The notes: generated by a model not told the origin, from the sequence alone. 64,000 bases of DNA from an uncultured Fibrobacter sp. (GCA_934699585.1 CAKUWY010000008.1:1-64000), one strand, 5' to 3'. Counted from the first letter of the stretch, positions 1 to 8,353 are shown. Program-made: numbers and translations.

Positions 1-37
1 CTCCACCAGGGCGCATCTCGTAGGCGCCCTGGTGGAG
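1..37. repeat. Perfect fold-back repeat at window edge
   Basis: Bases 1-14 are the exact reverse complement of 24-37, with a 9-base spacer. The repeat replaces conserved pgi codons, which suggests an assembly or amplification artefact at a contig end rather than a biological hairpin. Confidence 0.8.
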
Positions 38-928
38 CTTCATGTAGTTCTCGAAGCCGATACGGAGCGCGATGGAGAGGCCGATGGCAGACCACAGGGA
101 GTAGCGGCCGCCGACCCAGTTCCAGAATTCGAACATGTTGGCGGTGTCGATACCGAAGGCGGCGACAGCTTCGGTGTTGGTGGAGAGTGCCACGAAGTGC
201 TTGGCGATGGATTTTTCGTCGCCATTGAAGGCCTTGAGGACTGCAGCCTTGGCCGTTTCGGCGTTGGTCATGGTTTCAAGAGTGGTGAAGGTCTTGGAAG
301 CGACAATGAAGAGCGTCTCTTCGATGTTCACCTTCTTGAGGGTCTCGGCCATGTGGGTGCCGTCGATGTTAGAAACGAAGTAGACTTCCGGAGAGGTTTC
401 GCCGGCAATCGGCTTGTCTGCATACGGCTTCAAGGCTTCGGTGACCATCACCGGACCGAGGTCGGAACCGCCGATACCGATGTTCACCACGTACTTGATG
501 GACTTGCCGGTGTGGCCCTTCCACTTGCCGCTGCGGACGAGGTGGGTGAAGTCTTCCATGTGCTTGAGAACCGCGCGAACTTCGGGCATAACGTCCTTGC
601 CGTCGACGCAAATCGGGTCATTACCCTTGTAGCGGAGAGCGGTGTGGAGCACGGCGCGCTTTTCGGTGGTGTTAATCTTTTCGCCGGCGAAGTACTTCTT
701 GCGCATGTCGTCGAAGTTCGCGGACTTGAGCAGGTCCTGGAGCTTGGCCATGGTCTCGTCGGTGATGATGTTCTTGGAGTAGTCCAGGAAGAGTCCGCAG
801 GCTTCCAGGCTGAACTTCTCGGCACGGGCCGGGTCCTTCGCGAAGAGTTCCTTCATGTGCCAAGTCTTGGCGACTTCGGCGTGGGCCTCGAGGGCCTTCC
901 ATTCCTGAGAATCAGTCAGTTTCGACAT
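1..928 (-). CDS. pgi: Glucose-6-phosphate isomerase, 3' end missing
   Basis: This is the N-terminal 309 codons of a phosphoglucose isomerase, interconverting glucose-6-phosphate and fructose-6-phosphate in glycolysis. The translation starts MSKLTDSQEWKALEAH and carries the family motifs NIGIGGSDLGP (sugar-phosphate binding) and VASKTFTTLETMTNA. The start ATG at 928-926 lies about 43 bases after a TATATTT element (977-971). The gene runs off the left edge. The last codons read GAYEMRPGG, where the family has GAYxMDxHF-like sequence; this break coincides with a perfect inverted repeat (1-14 against 24-37), so the terminal bases are probably not genuine. It is transcribed divergently from the peptidase/amidoligase genes. 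Family identification is secure. Confidence 0.95.
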   Translation of the reverse strand, partial: MSKLTDSQEWKALEAHAEVAKTWHMKELFAKDPARAEKFSLEACGLFLDYSKNIITDETMAKLQDLLKSANFDDMRKKYFAGEKINTTEKRAVLHTALRYKGNDPICVDGKDVMPEVRAVLKHMEDFTHLVRSGKWKGHTGKSIKYVVNIGIGGSDLGPVMVTEALKPYADKPIAGETSPEVYFVSNIDGTHMAETLKKVNIEETLFIVASKTFTTLETMTNAETAKAAVLKAFNGDEKSIAKHFVALSTNTEAVAAFGIDTANMFEFWNWVGGRYSLWSAIGLSIALRIGFENYMKLHQGAYEMRPGG

Positions 929-1112
929 AGATTAATCCTTTCCGCAAAAGCGGTTATTTGTTGCGGGGCTAAATATAGAAAAATGAAAAAAATATGCCAA
1001 AACAGGTCAAAAATTGGTATCTTTACAGCACGCCATCGACGACCCGGGAAAACCTCCCGACAGCCGCCAGACGAGCACCGGGCAACCGGCAAGCTTTTAT
1101 AAAGGCAAAACG

Positions 1113-1808
1113 ATGGATATAAAGATATTACAGCAGCCCGACGACGTTACCTGCGGGCCCACCAGCCTGCAGGCTGTTTACAACCACCTGGGCTACAAGA
1201 TTTCCCTGAAGCAGCTCATCTCCGAAATCGAATTTTTGGAAGACGGAGGCACCCTCGGCGTTTTCCTCGGCATCGACGCCCTGAAGCGCGGGTTCAAGGT
1301 CACGCTGCATTCCTACAACTTGACGCTTTTGGACCCCACTTGGAGCACCCTCAGCATGCCGGAACTGAAAGCAAAGATTGAACTTTTGCACAAGGCAAAG
1401 CACGCCCCCAAGCTCCGCAAGGCAATCGAGGCATACATCCGGTTTATCGACCTGGGCGGAAAAGTTGCTTTTGAAGATTTGCGGGCCGCCATGTTCGAGA
1501 AGTACTTCAAGAAGGGAGTTCCCGTCCTGTGTGGGCTTTCGGCCACCTACCTGTACCGCAGCATGCGGGAATTCACCGGCAAAGACGACAAGTCCGTATT
1601 CGACGACATCCACGGCGAGCCCATGGGGCATTTCGTCGTGGTGTACGGCATCGACGACAAGAAACAGTTCATGGTAGCCGACCCCGACGGCACCAATCCG
1701 TTGCACAAGACGCCATACTACAAGGTGGACAAGTTCCGCCTGCTCCACAGCATTTTGCTGGGCGTCATGACCTACGACGGGAACGTGCTGGTGATAGAGA
1801 AGAAATAA
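1113..1808 (+). CDS. C39-like cysteine peptidase family protein
   Basis: A 231-residue protein with a C39-type papain-like fold. It shows the catalytic cysteine in DDVTCGPTSL (Cys14), the histidine in MGHFVVVYGID (His173) and an aspartate in VADPDG (Asp190), so the triad looks complete. No ABC transporter domains or signal peptide are present, unlike bacteriocin-exporting C39 proteins. The ATG at 1113 is preferred over an in-frame upstream ATG (1014) because the extra 33 residues are low quality and overlap a TATCTTTAC promoter-like element near 1017. It is followed after 3 bases by an ATP-grasp ligase and then a GCS2-type ligase. Inference: it hydrolyses or transfers a peptide made by those ligases. 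The substrate is unknown. Confidence 0.85.
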   Translation: MDIKILQQPDDVTCGPTSLQAVYNHLGYKISLKQLISEIEFLEDGGTLGVFLGIDALKRGFKVTLHSYNLTLLDPTWSTLSMPELKAKIELLHKAKHAPKLRKAIEAYIRFIDLGGKVAFEDLRAAMFEKYFKKGVPVLCGLSATYLYRSMREFTGKDDKSVFDDIHGEPMGHFVVVYGIDDKKQFMVADPDGTNPLHKTPYYKVDKFRLLHSILLGVMTYDGNVLVIEKK

Positions 1809-1811
1809 ATC

Positions 1812-3317
1812 ATGAAGAAACTTATAGTCGTAAACAATCCCAAGCACTGGAAATTGCATGTTCCGGGCATAGACATCATTTCGGCCCAGGATTACCTGAT
1901 TTCCAGCAAGTACACCAACGAGCGCAACCTGCGCGTATTCAACCTTTGCCGCGATTACAACTACCAGAGTAAAGGCTACTACGTGTCTCTCTTGGCCGAA
2001 GCCCGCGGGCACAAGGTAATTCCCGGCGTCAAGAACATGCGGGACTTCAAGGCACCGGCGGTCATCAAGCATATTTCCGACGAAATCGACAACCTGATTC
2101 AAAAGAGCTTCCACAAGCTTACGGGTACGGAATTCGTGCTCTCCATTTACTTTGGGCAGAACGTGAGTCCCCAATACCTGGAACTTTCCCAGGAACTTTA
2201 CCGCCTGTTCCAGGCACCGCTACTGCGTGCGAAATTCGTATTCAAGCAGAAGTGGTTTATTCAGAGTATCCGCCCGATCTGCGTCGATGAAATTCCCGAA
2301 TCCCACATGGAATTTGTCGATAAATTCGCCCAGGAATACTTTGAGAAGACCCGTTACGCCACCAGTAAAGAAGAAGATTACCTGTACGACTTGGGCATTC
2401 TCACGAACCCCGACGAAGTGGAGCCGCCCAGCAATGCGCAGGCCATCCAGAACTTTATCAAGGCTGCCGAAGAGACCGGTTTCCGCGTGGAGATGATTAC
2501 CAAGAAGGACTACCCCCGCGTAGGCGAATTCGACGCCATATTCATCCGCGAAACCACGAACGTGAACCATTACACCTACAGTTTCGCCCGCCGTGCACAG
2601 TCGCAAGGCATTGCGGTGATTGACGACCCCGACAGCATTCTGCGCTGCTCCAACAAGGTGTACTTGCAAGAACTGATGCAGGCGGCCAAGATTCATTCGC
2701 CGAAGACGATTATCGCCCATGCTGAAAATCGCCACACCCTGGCCAAAGAAATCGGGTTCCCCATGGTGATCAAGTCGCCGGATTCCAGTTTCTCTATGGG
2801 CGTGAAGAAAGCCACCAACAAAGAAGAACTGGAACAGATTCTCGACGAAATGTTCCAGCACAGCGACCTACTGATTGCCCAGGAATTTACGCCGACGGAA
2901 TTCGACTGGCGTGTGGGCGTTTTGGACGGCAAACCGCTCTACGCCTGCAAATACCATATGGCAAAGGGCCACTGGCAAATCTACAACTGGGAAAGCGACG
3001 ACAAGAAGAGCGAATCTTTCTCGGGCAAGTGCGAAAGCGTGCCTATCGAGATGGTGCCGCATGGAATCGTGAAAACAGCACTCAAGATTTGCAGCCTCAT
3101 CGGCAACGGGCTTTACGGCGTGGATTTGAAGGAATGGCACGGCCACCCAATTGTGATTGAAGTGAACGACAACCCGAGTATCGACGCGGGCATCGAAGAT
3201 GGCGTAGGCAAGAGCAAGGTTTACCTCGCCGTCATGAGGTCGCTGCGTCACCGCATCGAGGAACGCATGAACGCTGTACAACACAAACTGCAAATGCACG
3301 AGAAGGAATGGTTCTAG
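1812..3317 (+). CDS. RimK-like ATP-grasp ligase with RLAN N-terminal domain
   Basis: A 501-residue protein. Residues 1 to about 165 match the RLAN (RimK-like ATP-grasp N-terminal) type, with NLCRDYNYQSKGYYVSLLAE as the recognisable core. Residues about 230-480 are an ATP-grasp domain, with the nucleotide-binding strand FPMVIKSPDSSFSMGV and the metal-binding EVNDNPSID (Glu450, Asn452, Asn454). Such enzymes join a carboxylate to an amine through an acyl phosphate, as RimK adds glutamates to ribosomal protein S6. The start is 3 bases after the peptidase stop and the next gene follows 4 bases after its own stop, so the three are one operon. Substrates cannot be read from sequence. Confidence 0.9.
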   Translation: MKKLIVVNNPKHWKLHVPGIDIISAQDYLISSKYTNERNLRVFNLCRDYNYQSKGYYVSLLAEARGHKVIPGVKNMRDFKAPAVIKHISDEIDNLIQKSFHKLTGTEFVLSIYFGQNVSPQYLELSQELYRLFQAPLLRAKFVFKQKWFIQSIRPICVDEIPESHMEFVDKFAQEYFEKTRYATSKEEDYLYDLGILTNPDEVEPPSNAQAIQNFIKAAEETGFRVEMITKKDYPRVGEFDAIFIRETTNVNHYTYSFARRAQSQGIAVIDDPDSILRCSNKVYLQELMQAAKIHSPKTIIAHAENRHTLAKEIGFPMVIKSPDSSFSMGVKKATNKEELEQILDEMFQHSDLLIAQEFTPTEFDWRVGVLDGKPLYACKYHMAKGHWQIYNWESDDKKSESFSGKCESVPIEMVPHGIVKTALKICSLIGNGLYGVDLKEWHGHPIVIEVNDNPSIDAGIEDGVGKSKVYLAVMRSLRHRIEERMNAVQHKLQMHEKEWF

Positions 3318-3321
3318 AGGT

Positions 3322-4551
3322 ATGAATTATAAATTGTGGCAACGATACGGCATCGAGATGGAGTACATGATTGTGGATCGTGATACTCTTGATGTACTCC
3401 CCCGCGCTGATGTACCGCTTGGAAAAGACAAGAACGGTGAACAGCTTTCGGACGTGGAACACGGCCCCATCGGACTTTCGAACGAACTCGTGAGCCATGT
3501 GCTAGAATTCAAATGCGCACAACCTGTCGATAGCCTAAAGCATTTGGGCAAGACTTTCCATCACGAAATCTTGAAGGCGAATGAATCGCTCAAGAGCATT
3601 AACGCGATGCTTTTGCCGACTGCAGCGCACCCCTTTATGGATCCCGCCGTAATGCAGCTCTGGCCCTACGATTGCTTGGACATTTACCAGGCTTATGACC
3701 GCATCTTTAACTGCAAGGGTCACGGCTGGGCAAACCTGCAATCGACCCACATCAACCTTTCCTTCAACGGCGACGAGGAATTCGGAAAACTGCACGCCGC
3801 TATTCGTGCGTTATTGCCACTGATCCCCGCCGTGGCAGCCTCTAGCCCGTTTTTGGACAGCAAATACTGCGGATTCCTAGATGGACGAATCGAGACTTAC
3901 CGCCACAACCAAGAGAAAATTCCGAGCATCACCGGCAAGGTGATTCCCGAAGCGGTCTTTACTTACAAGGATTACGAAGAGCAGATTTTCAACCGCGTGA
4001 AGACAGACATTGCACCTTACGACCCGGAACATCTGCTGAATCATTTCTTTTTGAATAGCCGCGGAGCTATCGCCCGCTTTGACCGCGGCGCCGTAGAAAT
4101 CCGTCTCGTGGACATCCAGGAATGCCCCGATGCCGACATCGCAATTGCCGAATGGGAGGTCGCCGTACTCAAGGGTCTTGCAGAAGGCGCTTTTGCAAGC
4201 GAAAAAGAAATTCGCGCCCTTAACACCGACGCACTCGCGAAAATTCTGCTCGACACGACTCATGCCGCCGAAAAGACCGTGATTACAGACCACGATTTCC
4301 TGAAAATTTGGAAAATAGATGCCAGCGAAATCACCGCCGGCGAGCTCATCCAAAAAATCACGGACCGCGTAAAAGCAAAAATCAGCAGCCATTCGCAGGA
4401 ACTTCTGCAGAAGATGTTCAAGCGCGGCACGCTCGCCAGCACGCTCATCAAGAATGTGGGCGCAAACCCTGACCACGACGACTTCGTGTACGAATACGGA
4501 AAACTCGCCCACTGCCTCGCGGAAAACAAGCTATACGGAACAGGGGAATAG
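3322..4551 (+). CDS. Glutamate-cysteine ligase family 2 (GCS2)-type carboxylate-amine ligase
   Basis: A 409-residue member of the glutamine-synthetase-fold GCS2 amidoligases. N-terminal YGIEMEYMIVD matches the glutamate/Mg-binding start of the fold. Other family segments are VLEFKCAQP, GWANLQSTHINLSF (histidine motif) and FDRGAVEIRLVDIQECP. Homologues form gamma-glutamyl amide bonds. Close coupling to a RimK-like ATP-grasp gene and a C39-like peptidase suggests two successive ligations building a small peptide or modifying a protein tail. The start follows a short AGAGGT ribosome site. It is unlikely to be the glutathione enzyme itself, because no glutathione synthetase is seen beside it. Confidence 0.88.
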   Translation: MNYKLWQRYGIEMEYMIVDRDTLDVLPRADVPLGKDKNGEQLSDVEHGPIGLSNELVSHVLEFKCAQPVDSLKHLGKTFHHEILKANESLKSINAMLLPTAAHPFMDPAVMQLWPYDCLDIYQAYDRIFNCKGHGWANLQSTHINLSFNGDEEFGKLHAAIRALLPLIPAVAASSPFLDSKYCGFLDGRIETYRHNQEKIPSITGKVIPEAVFTYKDYEEQIFNRVKTDIAPYDPEHLLNHFFLNSRGAIARFDRGAVEIRLVDIQECPDADIAIAEWEVAVLKGLAEGAFASEKEIRALNTDALAKILLDTTHAAEKTVITDHDFLKIWKIDASEITAGELIQKITDRVKAKISSHSQELLQKMFKRGTLASTLIKNVGANPDHDDFVYEYGKLAHCLAENKLYGTGE

Positions 4552-4668
4552 CTCCAAACTTGTCATGTCCGCGAAGGCGGGCATCTCCTTTCAATTTATC
4601 AAGCAAAAGGAGATCCCCGACCAAGTCGGGGAAGACATCAACAAAACATTCCTTTTTATATTTAAAAC
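4552..4668. repeat. Paired dispersed palindromic units between ligase and amidohydrolase genes
   Basis: Two palindromic units in inverted orientation (about 4564-4592 and 4605-4640) share arms CTCCTTT/AAAGGAG and cores of the type CCCGCNNNGCGGG. Related units occur at 5399, 10965, 12748, 21169, 31998 and 36775. They could form a large hairpin that modulates read-through into the next gene. Confidence 0.7.
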
Positions 4669-5325
4669 ATGGCTAAAGCAATACTCATTCTCACTTGCGA
4701 GCATGCGAGCAACAAGTTGCCCGCGGCGTTCAAGAAGGCCGTTCCGGCGGAAGTCTTGAAAACCCACCGCGCCTATGACATCGGGGCAGTTCAGGTATTC
4801 CGCAAGTTGGTGAAATTTGCAAAGCCCGATTTTTATTGCGAAGGAAAATTCTCTCGCCTGTTTGTTGACCTGAACCGCACCATCACCATCAAGAGCGCTT
4901 TCAGCGAATATTACGAAGCGCTCGAAGCCCGCGACAAGGCCGCCGCCGAAAAAGCAAAAGAATCCGCCACAAAATACTGGACAGAATACCGCACCGCCAT
5001 CGAGAAATTCGTGGAGTCGGCACTTAAGCCCAAAACGCAGGCCGCGACCATCGTCCACCTGGGCATTCACAGCTTCACGCCCGTGCTAAACGACAAAGTC
5101 CGCAACACAGACATCGGAATCCTCTACGATCCGAACCGTCCGCAAGAACGCGCCTATGCAAACGTCATCAAGGCCGAAATCAAGCGACTTTACCCCATCA
5201 TGAAAATTCGCTTCAATTATCCGTACAAAGGTACATCCGACGGACTCACCACAACGCTCCGCAAAAAGTTCGGCCCGCGCTACGTGGGAATCGAAATCGA
5301 AATCAATCAGAAATTTTTCCTATAG
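4669..5325 (+). CDS. N-formylglutamate amidohydrolase family protein
   Basis: A 218-residue zinc-hydrolase homologue. Family motifs in order are LTCEHASNKLP, HRAYDIGA, FSRLFVDLNR, VHLGIHSFTP, NTDIGILYDP and VGIEIEINQ. The histidines and acidic residues expected to bind zinc are in place. The protein is shorter than histidine-degrading HutG2-type enzymes, and no hut genes are nearby. It lies 117 bases after the GCS2-type ligase on the same strand and is followed by a terminator, so it is probably the last gene of the amidoligase operon. Inference: it removes an N-acyl or amide group from the product. A TATATTT-like element just upstream (about 4651) may give it its own promoter. Confidence 0.87.
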   Translation: MAKAILILTCEHASNKLPAAFKKAVPAEVLKTHRAYDIGAVQVFRKLVKFAKPDFYCEGKFSRLFVDLNRTITIKSAFSEYYEALEARDKAAAEKAKESATKYWTEYRTAIEKFVESALKPKTQAATIVHLGIHSFTPVLNDKVRNTDIGILYDPNRPQERAYANVIKAEIKRLYPIMKIRFNYPYKGTSDGLTTTLRKKFGPRYVGIEIEINQKFFL

Positions 5326-5365
5326 GCGATGCCCGACTAAATCGGGCACGACACTCAACGAAAAA

Positions 5366-5394
5366 GCCCCGGGACCAACCCGAGGCACTTTTTT
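5366..5394 (+). terminator. Rho-independent terminator after the amidohydrolase
   Basis: A GC-rich stem (GCCCCGGG / CCCGAGGC, one mismatch, 5-base loop) is followed by ACTTTTTT. It closes the plus-strand amidoligase operon. Confidence 0.8.
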
Positions 5395-5398
5395 CCAC

Positions 5399-5600
5399 AA
5401 TGTCATCCCCGCGCAGGCGGGGATCTTTGTTCTTTACCGTGAGCCGTAGGCGACTCGTATCAACGAGTCGTCGAAGGCGAGCTTTGGACACTTAGCACTT
5501 TAGTGCTTAGTGTACATGGCCACCTTTAGGTGGGAGCGAGCGCCAGCCCTGAACTTGATATTCAGAATCAAGCGCGAACGGTCGCTTCAGTGAGCCGTAG
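5399..5600. repeat. Block of dispersed repeats and small hairpins
   Basis: The gap before ddh holds a palindromic unit (5399-5431, ATCCCCGCGCAGGCGGGGAT), a hairpin CGACTCGT/ACGAGTCG near 5450-5470, and a composite element at about 5483-5535 with two small stems (AGCACT/AGTGCT and CCACCT/AGGTGG). Much of the composite element recurs at 10738-10845. The phrase GTGAGCCGTAGGC occurs twice. No gene is seen. Confidence 0.65.
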
Positions 5601-5604
5601 GCAA

Positions 5605-6588
5605 CTACAGACAGTGAGCCCTTAATTCTTCGTCGCTCAAGGTGCTGAGGTATGCAGGCGGCACGTCGAGAACAGTCTTGCAACCGGTCTGGCCGTTAGC
5701 CTTCATACGCAGAGCGGCGCGGGCGTAAGCCACGAGAACGCTCGTCGTGAATTCCGGGTTGGAATCGAGCTTGAGGCTGTATTCAATCACGTGGGTGTGT
5801 TCCTTGTTCATGCCAGTCTTGCCGGTACGAATCACGAAACCACCGTGAGCGAGGCCGCTGTGGTTCTTGTTGAATTCTTCTTCGCTGATGAAGTTGACGG
5901 TAGTGTCGTATTCATCGAAGTAGTTCGGCATCGTCTTGATGGCGTTTTCGATGTAGGCCTTATCGGCACCTTCTTCGGCAACAACGTAAACGAGACGAGT
6001 GTGCTTCTGACGAGTGGTAAGTTCCGGCATGGAACCGCTACGCACGGCTTCGAGAGCGGCTTCCACCGGGCAGGTGTACTGCTTGGCATTCTTCACGCCC
6101 TTGATACGGCGGACAGCGTCGCTGTGGCCCTGGCTAACACCCTTGCCCCAGAACGTGTAGTCCTTGCCTTCCGGAAGGATAGACTGGGCATACACGCGGT
6201 TCAGGCTGAACATGCCCGGGTCCCAACCCACAGAAATCATCGCGATGTTGCCGGCAGACTTGGCGGCAGCGTCGACGGCGGCGAAATGCTGCGGAATCTT
6301 GGCGTGGGTGTCGAAGGAGTCGATCACGTTGAACATGGCGGCGTACTTCGGGGTGAGCACCGGCAGGTCCGTAGCGGAACCGCCACAGATGATGAGCAGG
6401 TCCACCTTATCCTTCCAGGCTTCCATTTCAGAAACGTTCAGCACCGGAACACCAGCCGTCTGGATCTTGACCGTAGAGGGGTCACGACGAGTGAAAACAG
6501 CCACGAGTTCCATATCGGGAGCCTGCTTCACGGCGCATTCCACACCGCGGCCCAGGTTACCGTAACCGAGAATAGCAATCTTTGCCAT
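5605..6588 (-). CDS. ddh: meso-Diaminopimelate D-dehydrogenase
   Basis: A 327-residue NADPH-dependent dehydrogenase that makes meso-diaminopimelate in one step from tetrahydrodipicolinate, for lysine and peptidoglycan. It begins MAKIAILGYGNLGRGVE (Rossmann glycine motif). Family segments FTRRDPSTV, VIDSFDTHAKIPQHF, SVGWDPGMFSLNR, GKGVSQGHSDAVRRI and the C-terminal half match Ddh across the full length. Length is normal for the family (about 325). A TATATTT element lies at 6627-6621, upstream of the ATG at 6588. It is a single-gene unit between repeat-filled gaps. Confidence 0.95.
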   Translation of the reverse strand: MAKIAILGYGNLGRGVECAVKQAPDMELVAVFTRRDPSTVKIQTAGVPVLNVSEMEAWKDKVDLLIICGGSATDLPVLTPKYAAMFNVIDSFDTHAKIPQHFAAVDAAAKSAGNIAMISVGWDPGMFSLNRVYAQSILPEGKDYTFWGKGVSQGHSDAVRRIKGVKNAKQYTCPVEAALEAVRSGSMPELTTRQKHTRLVYVVAEEGADKAYIENAIKTMPNYFDEYDTTVNFISEEEFNKNHSGLAHGGFVIRTGKTGMNKEHTHVIEYSLKLDSNPEFTTSVLVAYARAALRMKANGQTGCKTVLDVPPAYLSTLSDEELRAHCL

Positions 6589-6647
6589 AACAATGTCCTT
6601 GTTAAAAATTTTTGCGTAGAAAATATAGGAAAAGTAGGACGAAGTCC

Positions 6648-6675
6648 GTTAGTGGTTGGTGGTTAGTGGTTAGGG
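6648..6675 (+). repeat. Heptamer-period array
   Basis: Four consecutive 7-base words: GTTAGTG, GTTGGTG, GTTAGTG, GTTAGGG. It belongs to the window-wide set of degenerate 7-bp arrays. Confidence 0.85.
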
Positions 6676-6701
6676 ATGAGAGAGAAATTCATATCAAATT
6701 G

Positions 6702-6780
6702 GTAGGGGGAAGCCTCCCCCTCGGCGGCACTGCGTTGCCACCTACCCCCTCTCCTAGGGGGGCACCCCCTAAAACCCCCA
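6702..6780 (+). repeat. Dispersed ~80-bp repeat, copy 1
   Basis: Shares GGGGGAAGCC...CCCC, CTACCCCCTCTCCTAGGG and ACCCCCTAAAACCCCC-type blocks in the same order with 22892-22965 and, inverted, with 35275-35359. It ends almost at the stop of the FISUMP lipoprotein gene. Confidence 0.8.
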
Positions 6781-6783
6781 GCG

Positions 6784-7461
6784 TTACAACTCCCAATCTT
6801 CTTTTTTTATACAGCGAAGAGAATAATAACCTTTTGGTTTTTTTACCAAAAAACCATTGACTCTATCTTCATAATCTGGTGAAAAGATTTTCATCCTTCC
6901 ATGTTCAGTGTATGTGCTTGTCACCCACATTCGAAACCCTTCTCCCAAATCCTCATAAAAAAGTGGGTCTGGATCGCCTGTAGATAGGTTGTTGTAAAAA
7001 GTTGCATACCCACTATAAAGTGATACGTCCATACATTCATTGTTCTTGAAGTGGCTTATTCCATCCACCCTGTCCACGATTTCATTCCATTCTGCCAAGG
7101 TGGGAACACGCCATCCATGGGGACAAATGGAATCAATGATATCTAGGTTAAAAGTTCCGAAGTTTTTTTGTTTATCGTTCATATATTGCACAGAATACAG
7201 CCTTCCATAGATGTCGCAATTGCTTTGCTGTTCATCGTAGCAAGTGCTAGTTTCCGCTGGGTAATTCAGGTTTTGGTCCATCCACACTCTATCGCCAATG
7301 GTGATGTATTTATACACTTGACCATCTCGAACATCTTGGAATGTTCCACGCCCGCTTTCTGGGCATACTTCAGATGCATCGAAACTGGAGGATGAGTCTG
7401 TGCAAGCGGTCATTAATTCCAGGCCTGCAAGTAACAAAGGTATGAAATTATTTTTTTTCAT
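6784..7461 (-). CDS. FISUMP-domain lipoprotein
   Basis: A 225-residue protein with a lipoprotein signal (MKKNNFIPLLLAGLELMTAC, lipid cysteine Cys20), a serine-rich linker and one Fibrobacter succinogenes major paralogous domain. Its markers are VRDGQVYKYITIGDRVWMDQ, YDEQQSNCDIYGRLYS, SICPHGWRVPTLAEW and the terminal YSLRCIKKED. The function of this large Fibrobacter family is unknown; placement on the cell surface is inferred from the lipobox. The gene has a lower GC content than its ddh neighbour. It lies alone on the minus strand. Confidence 0.9.
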   Translation of the reverse strand: MKKNNFIPLLLAGLELMTACTDSSSSFDASEVCPESGRGTFQDVRDGQVYKYITIGDRVWMDQNLNYPAETSTCYDEQQSNCDIYGRLYSVQYMNDKQKNFGTFNLDIIDSICPHGWRVPTLAEWNEIVDRVDGISHFKNNECMDVSLYSGYATFYNNLSTGDPDPLFYEDLGEGFRMWVTSTYTEHGRMKIFSPDYEDRVNGFLVKKPKGYYSLRCIKKEDWEL

Positions 7462-7667
7462 TTATCAAATTCCCGTTAAGCCGGACAAGCCGCGGTCTCC
7501 GCCACCGCAAGGTCAATCCTAATCCTTTATGCAGCGAATATTTGTGGACAAAAACTCACTCCTAAATATAACCTAAACCTCGCCCCAAATCAACCACCCC
7601 GTGACAAACACACAGAAAACGCCCCACACAGCAAAGCCCATTGCTTGCTTTTCGGCAAAGAAAAGAG

Positions 7668-7676
7668 TATATTTAG
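7668..7676 (+). promoter_or_regulatory. Promoter-like TATATTTAG of the PIN toxin-antitoxin operon
   Basis: TATATTTAG stands 20 bases before the antitoxin ATG (7697), with an AAGAGG ribosome site between them. It matches the TAnnTTT element seen before many genes here. Confidence 0.55.
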
Positions 7677-7696
7677 TATAGACAAGAGGTTTAATT

Positions 7697-7912
7697 ATGT
7701 CGGATGCAGCTTTTGCAGAACTTGAATCCCAGGTGGAAGAACTCCCCCTGTTTCAGATTGTTGTCCTTCGACAAAAACTGGACCGCATTTTGGAACGCAA
7801 AAAATCAACGACTAATGTGGCCGCTGGTCTTGCCCTGCTTGATGAATTCGCCGGTTCAGTAGAACGCGAAATTGATTACAAAAAAGAACGCGAAGAAAGC
7901 AGGGATTTCTAG
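7697..7912 (+). CDS. Putative antitoxin of PIN-domain toxin
   Basis: A 71-residue, highly charged, mostly helical protein (MSDAAFAELESQVEELPLFQ...) whose stop codon directly abuts the ATG of a PIN-domain gene. I do not recognise a classical DNA-binding fold, but size, charge and position are those of VapB-like antitoxins; the segment LESQVEELPLFQIVVLRQKL resembles the N-terminus of small antitoxins paired with PIN toxins. It has a good ribosome site (AAGAGG) and a promoter-like element upstream. Assignment as antitoxin rests mainly on context. Confidence 0.7.
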   Translation: MSDAAFAELESQVEELPLFQIVVLRQKLDRILERKKSTTNVAAGLALLDEFAGSVEREIDYKKEREESRDF

Positions 7913-8326
7913 ATGAACCTGCTGATTGATTCAAATGTCATTCTTGACATGGTTCAGCATCGAGAACCATTTTTCCGCGAGTCTAAAGAAATCATCGCAG
8001 AATGTATCAGGCAGAGCCATTTCGGTTTTGTAACGGCACATTCCCTTTGCGACATCTACTACATTCTCCGTAAGGATATGTCTGCAGAGCAAAGGTTGAA
8101 GCTGGTAAATATGTTCTGCCAGTTCTTTACTGTTATTCCAGAAACAGCATCGGATTTCACGGCTGTCACAGAAAACCCGAATACCGATGATCTAGAAGAT
8201 GGTTTGCAACAACAGTGTGCCACTCGCTTAAACCTTGATTACATCGTTACGCGTAACATAGACGATTTTAGGACGTCTGCCGTCCCCGCCATTGAACCCG
8301 GACAATTCTTGTCTAAATTTTTCTAG
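7913..8326 (+). CDS. PIN-domain ribonuclease toxin (VapC-like)
   Basis: A 137-residue PIN-domain protein. The acidic Mg-binding residues are recognisable: Asp6 in LLIDSNVILDM, the acidic pair in NTDDLEDGLQQQCA, and the C-terminal IVTRNIDDF. PIN toxins cleave RNA, and VapC members cut specific tRNAs or rRNA. It starts immediately after the stop of the 71-residue partner, so the two are translationally coupled as a type II toxin-antitoxin module. The region is less GC-rich than the housekeeping genes, consistent with acquisition by transfer. The RNA target is unknown. Confidence 0.87.
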   Translation: MNLLIDSNVILDMVQHREPFFRESKEIIAECIRQSHFGFVTAHSLCDIYYILRKDMSAEQRLKLVNMFCQFFTVIPETASDFTAVTENPNTDDLEDGLQQQCATRLNLDYIVTRNIDDFRTSAVPAIEPGQFLSKFF

Positions 8327-8353
8327 TACTGGTTAGTGCGTACTAGATTCGAT

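Noticed and set aside
32..1102. 356-residue plus-strand frame opposite pgi
   Set aside because: It is antisense to a clear isomerase and has no recognisable domain; GC-rich codon bias creates such mirrors.
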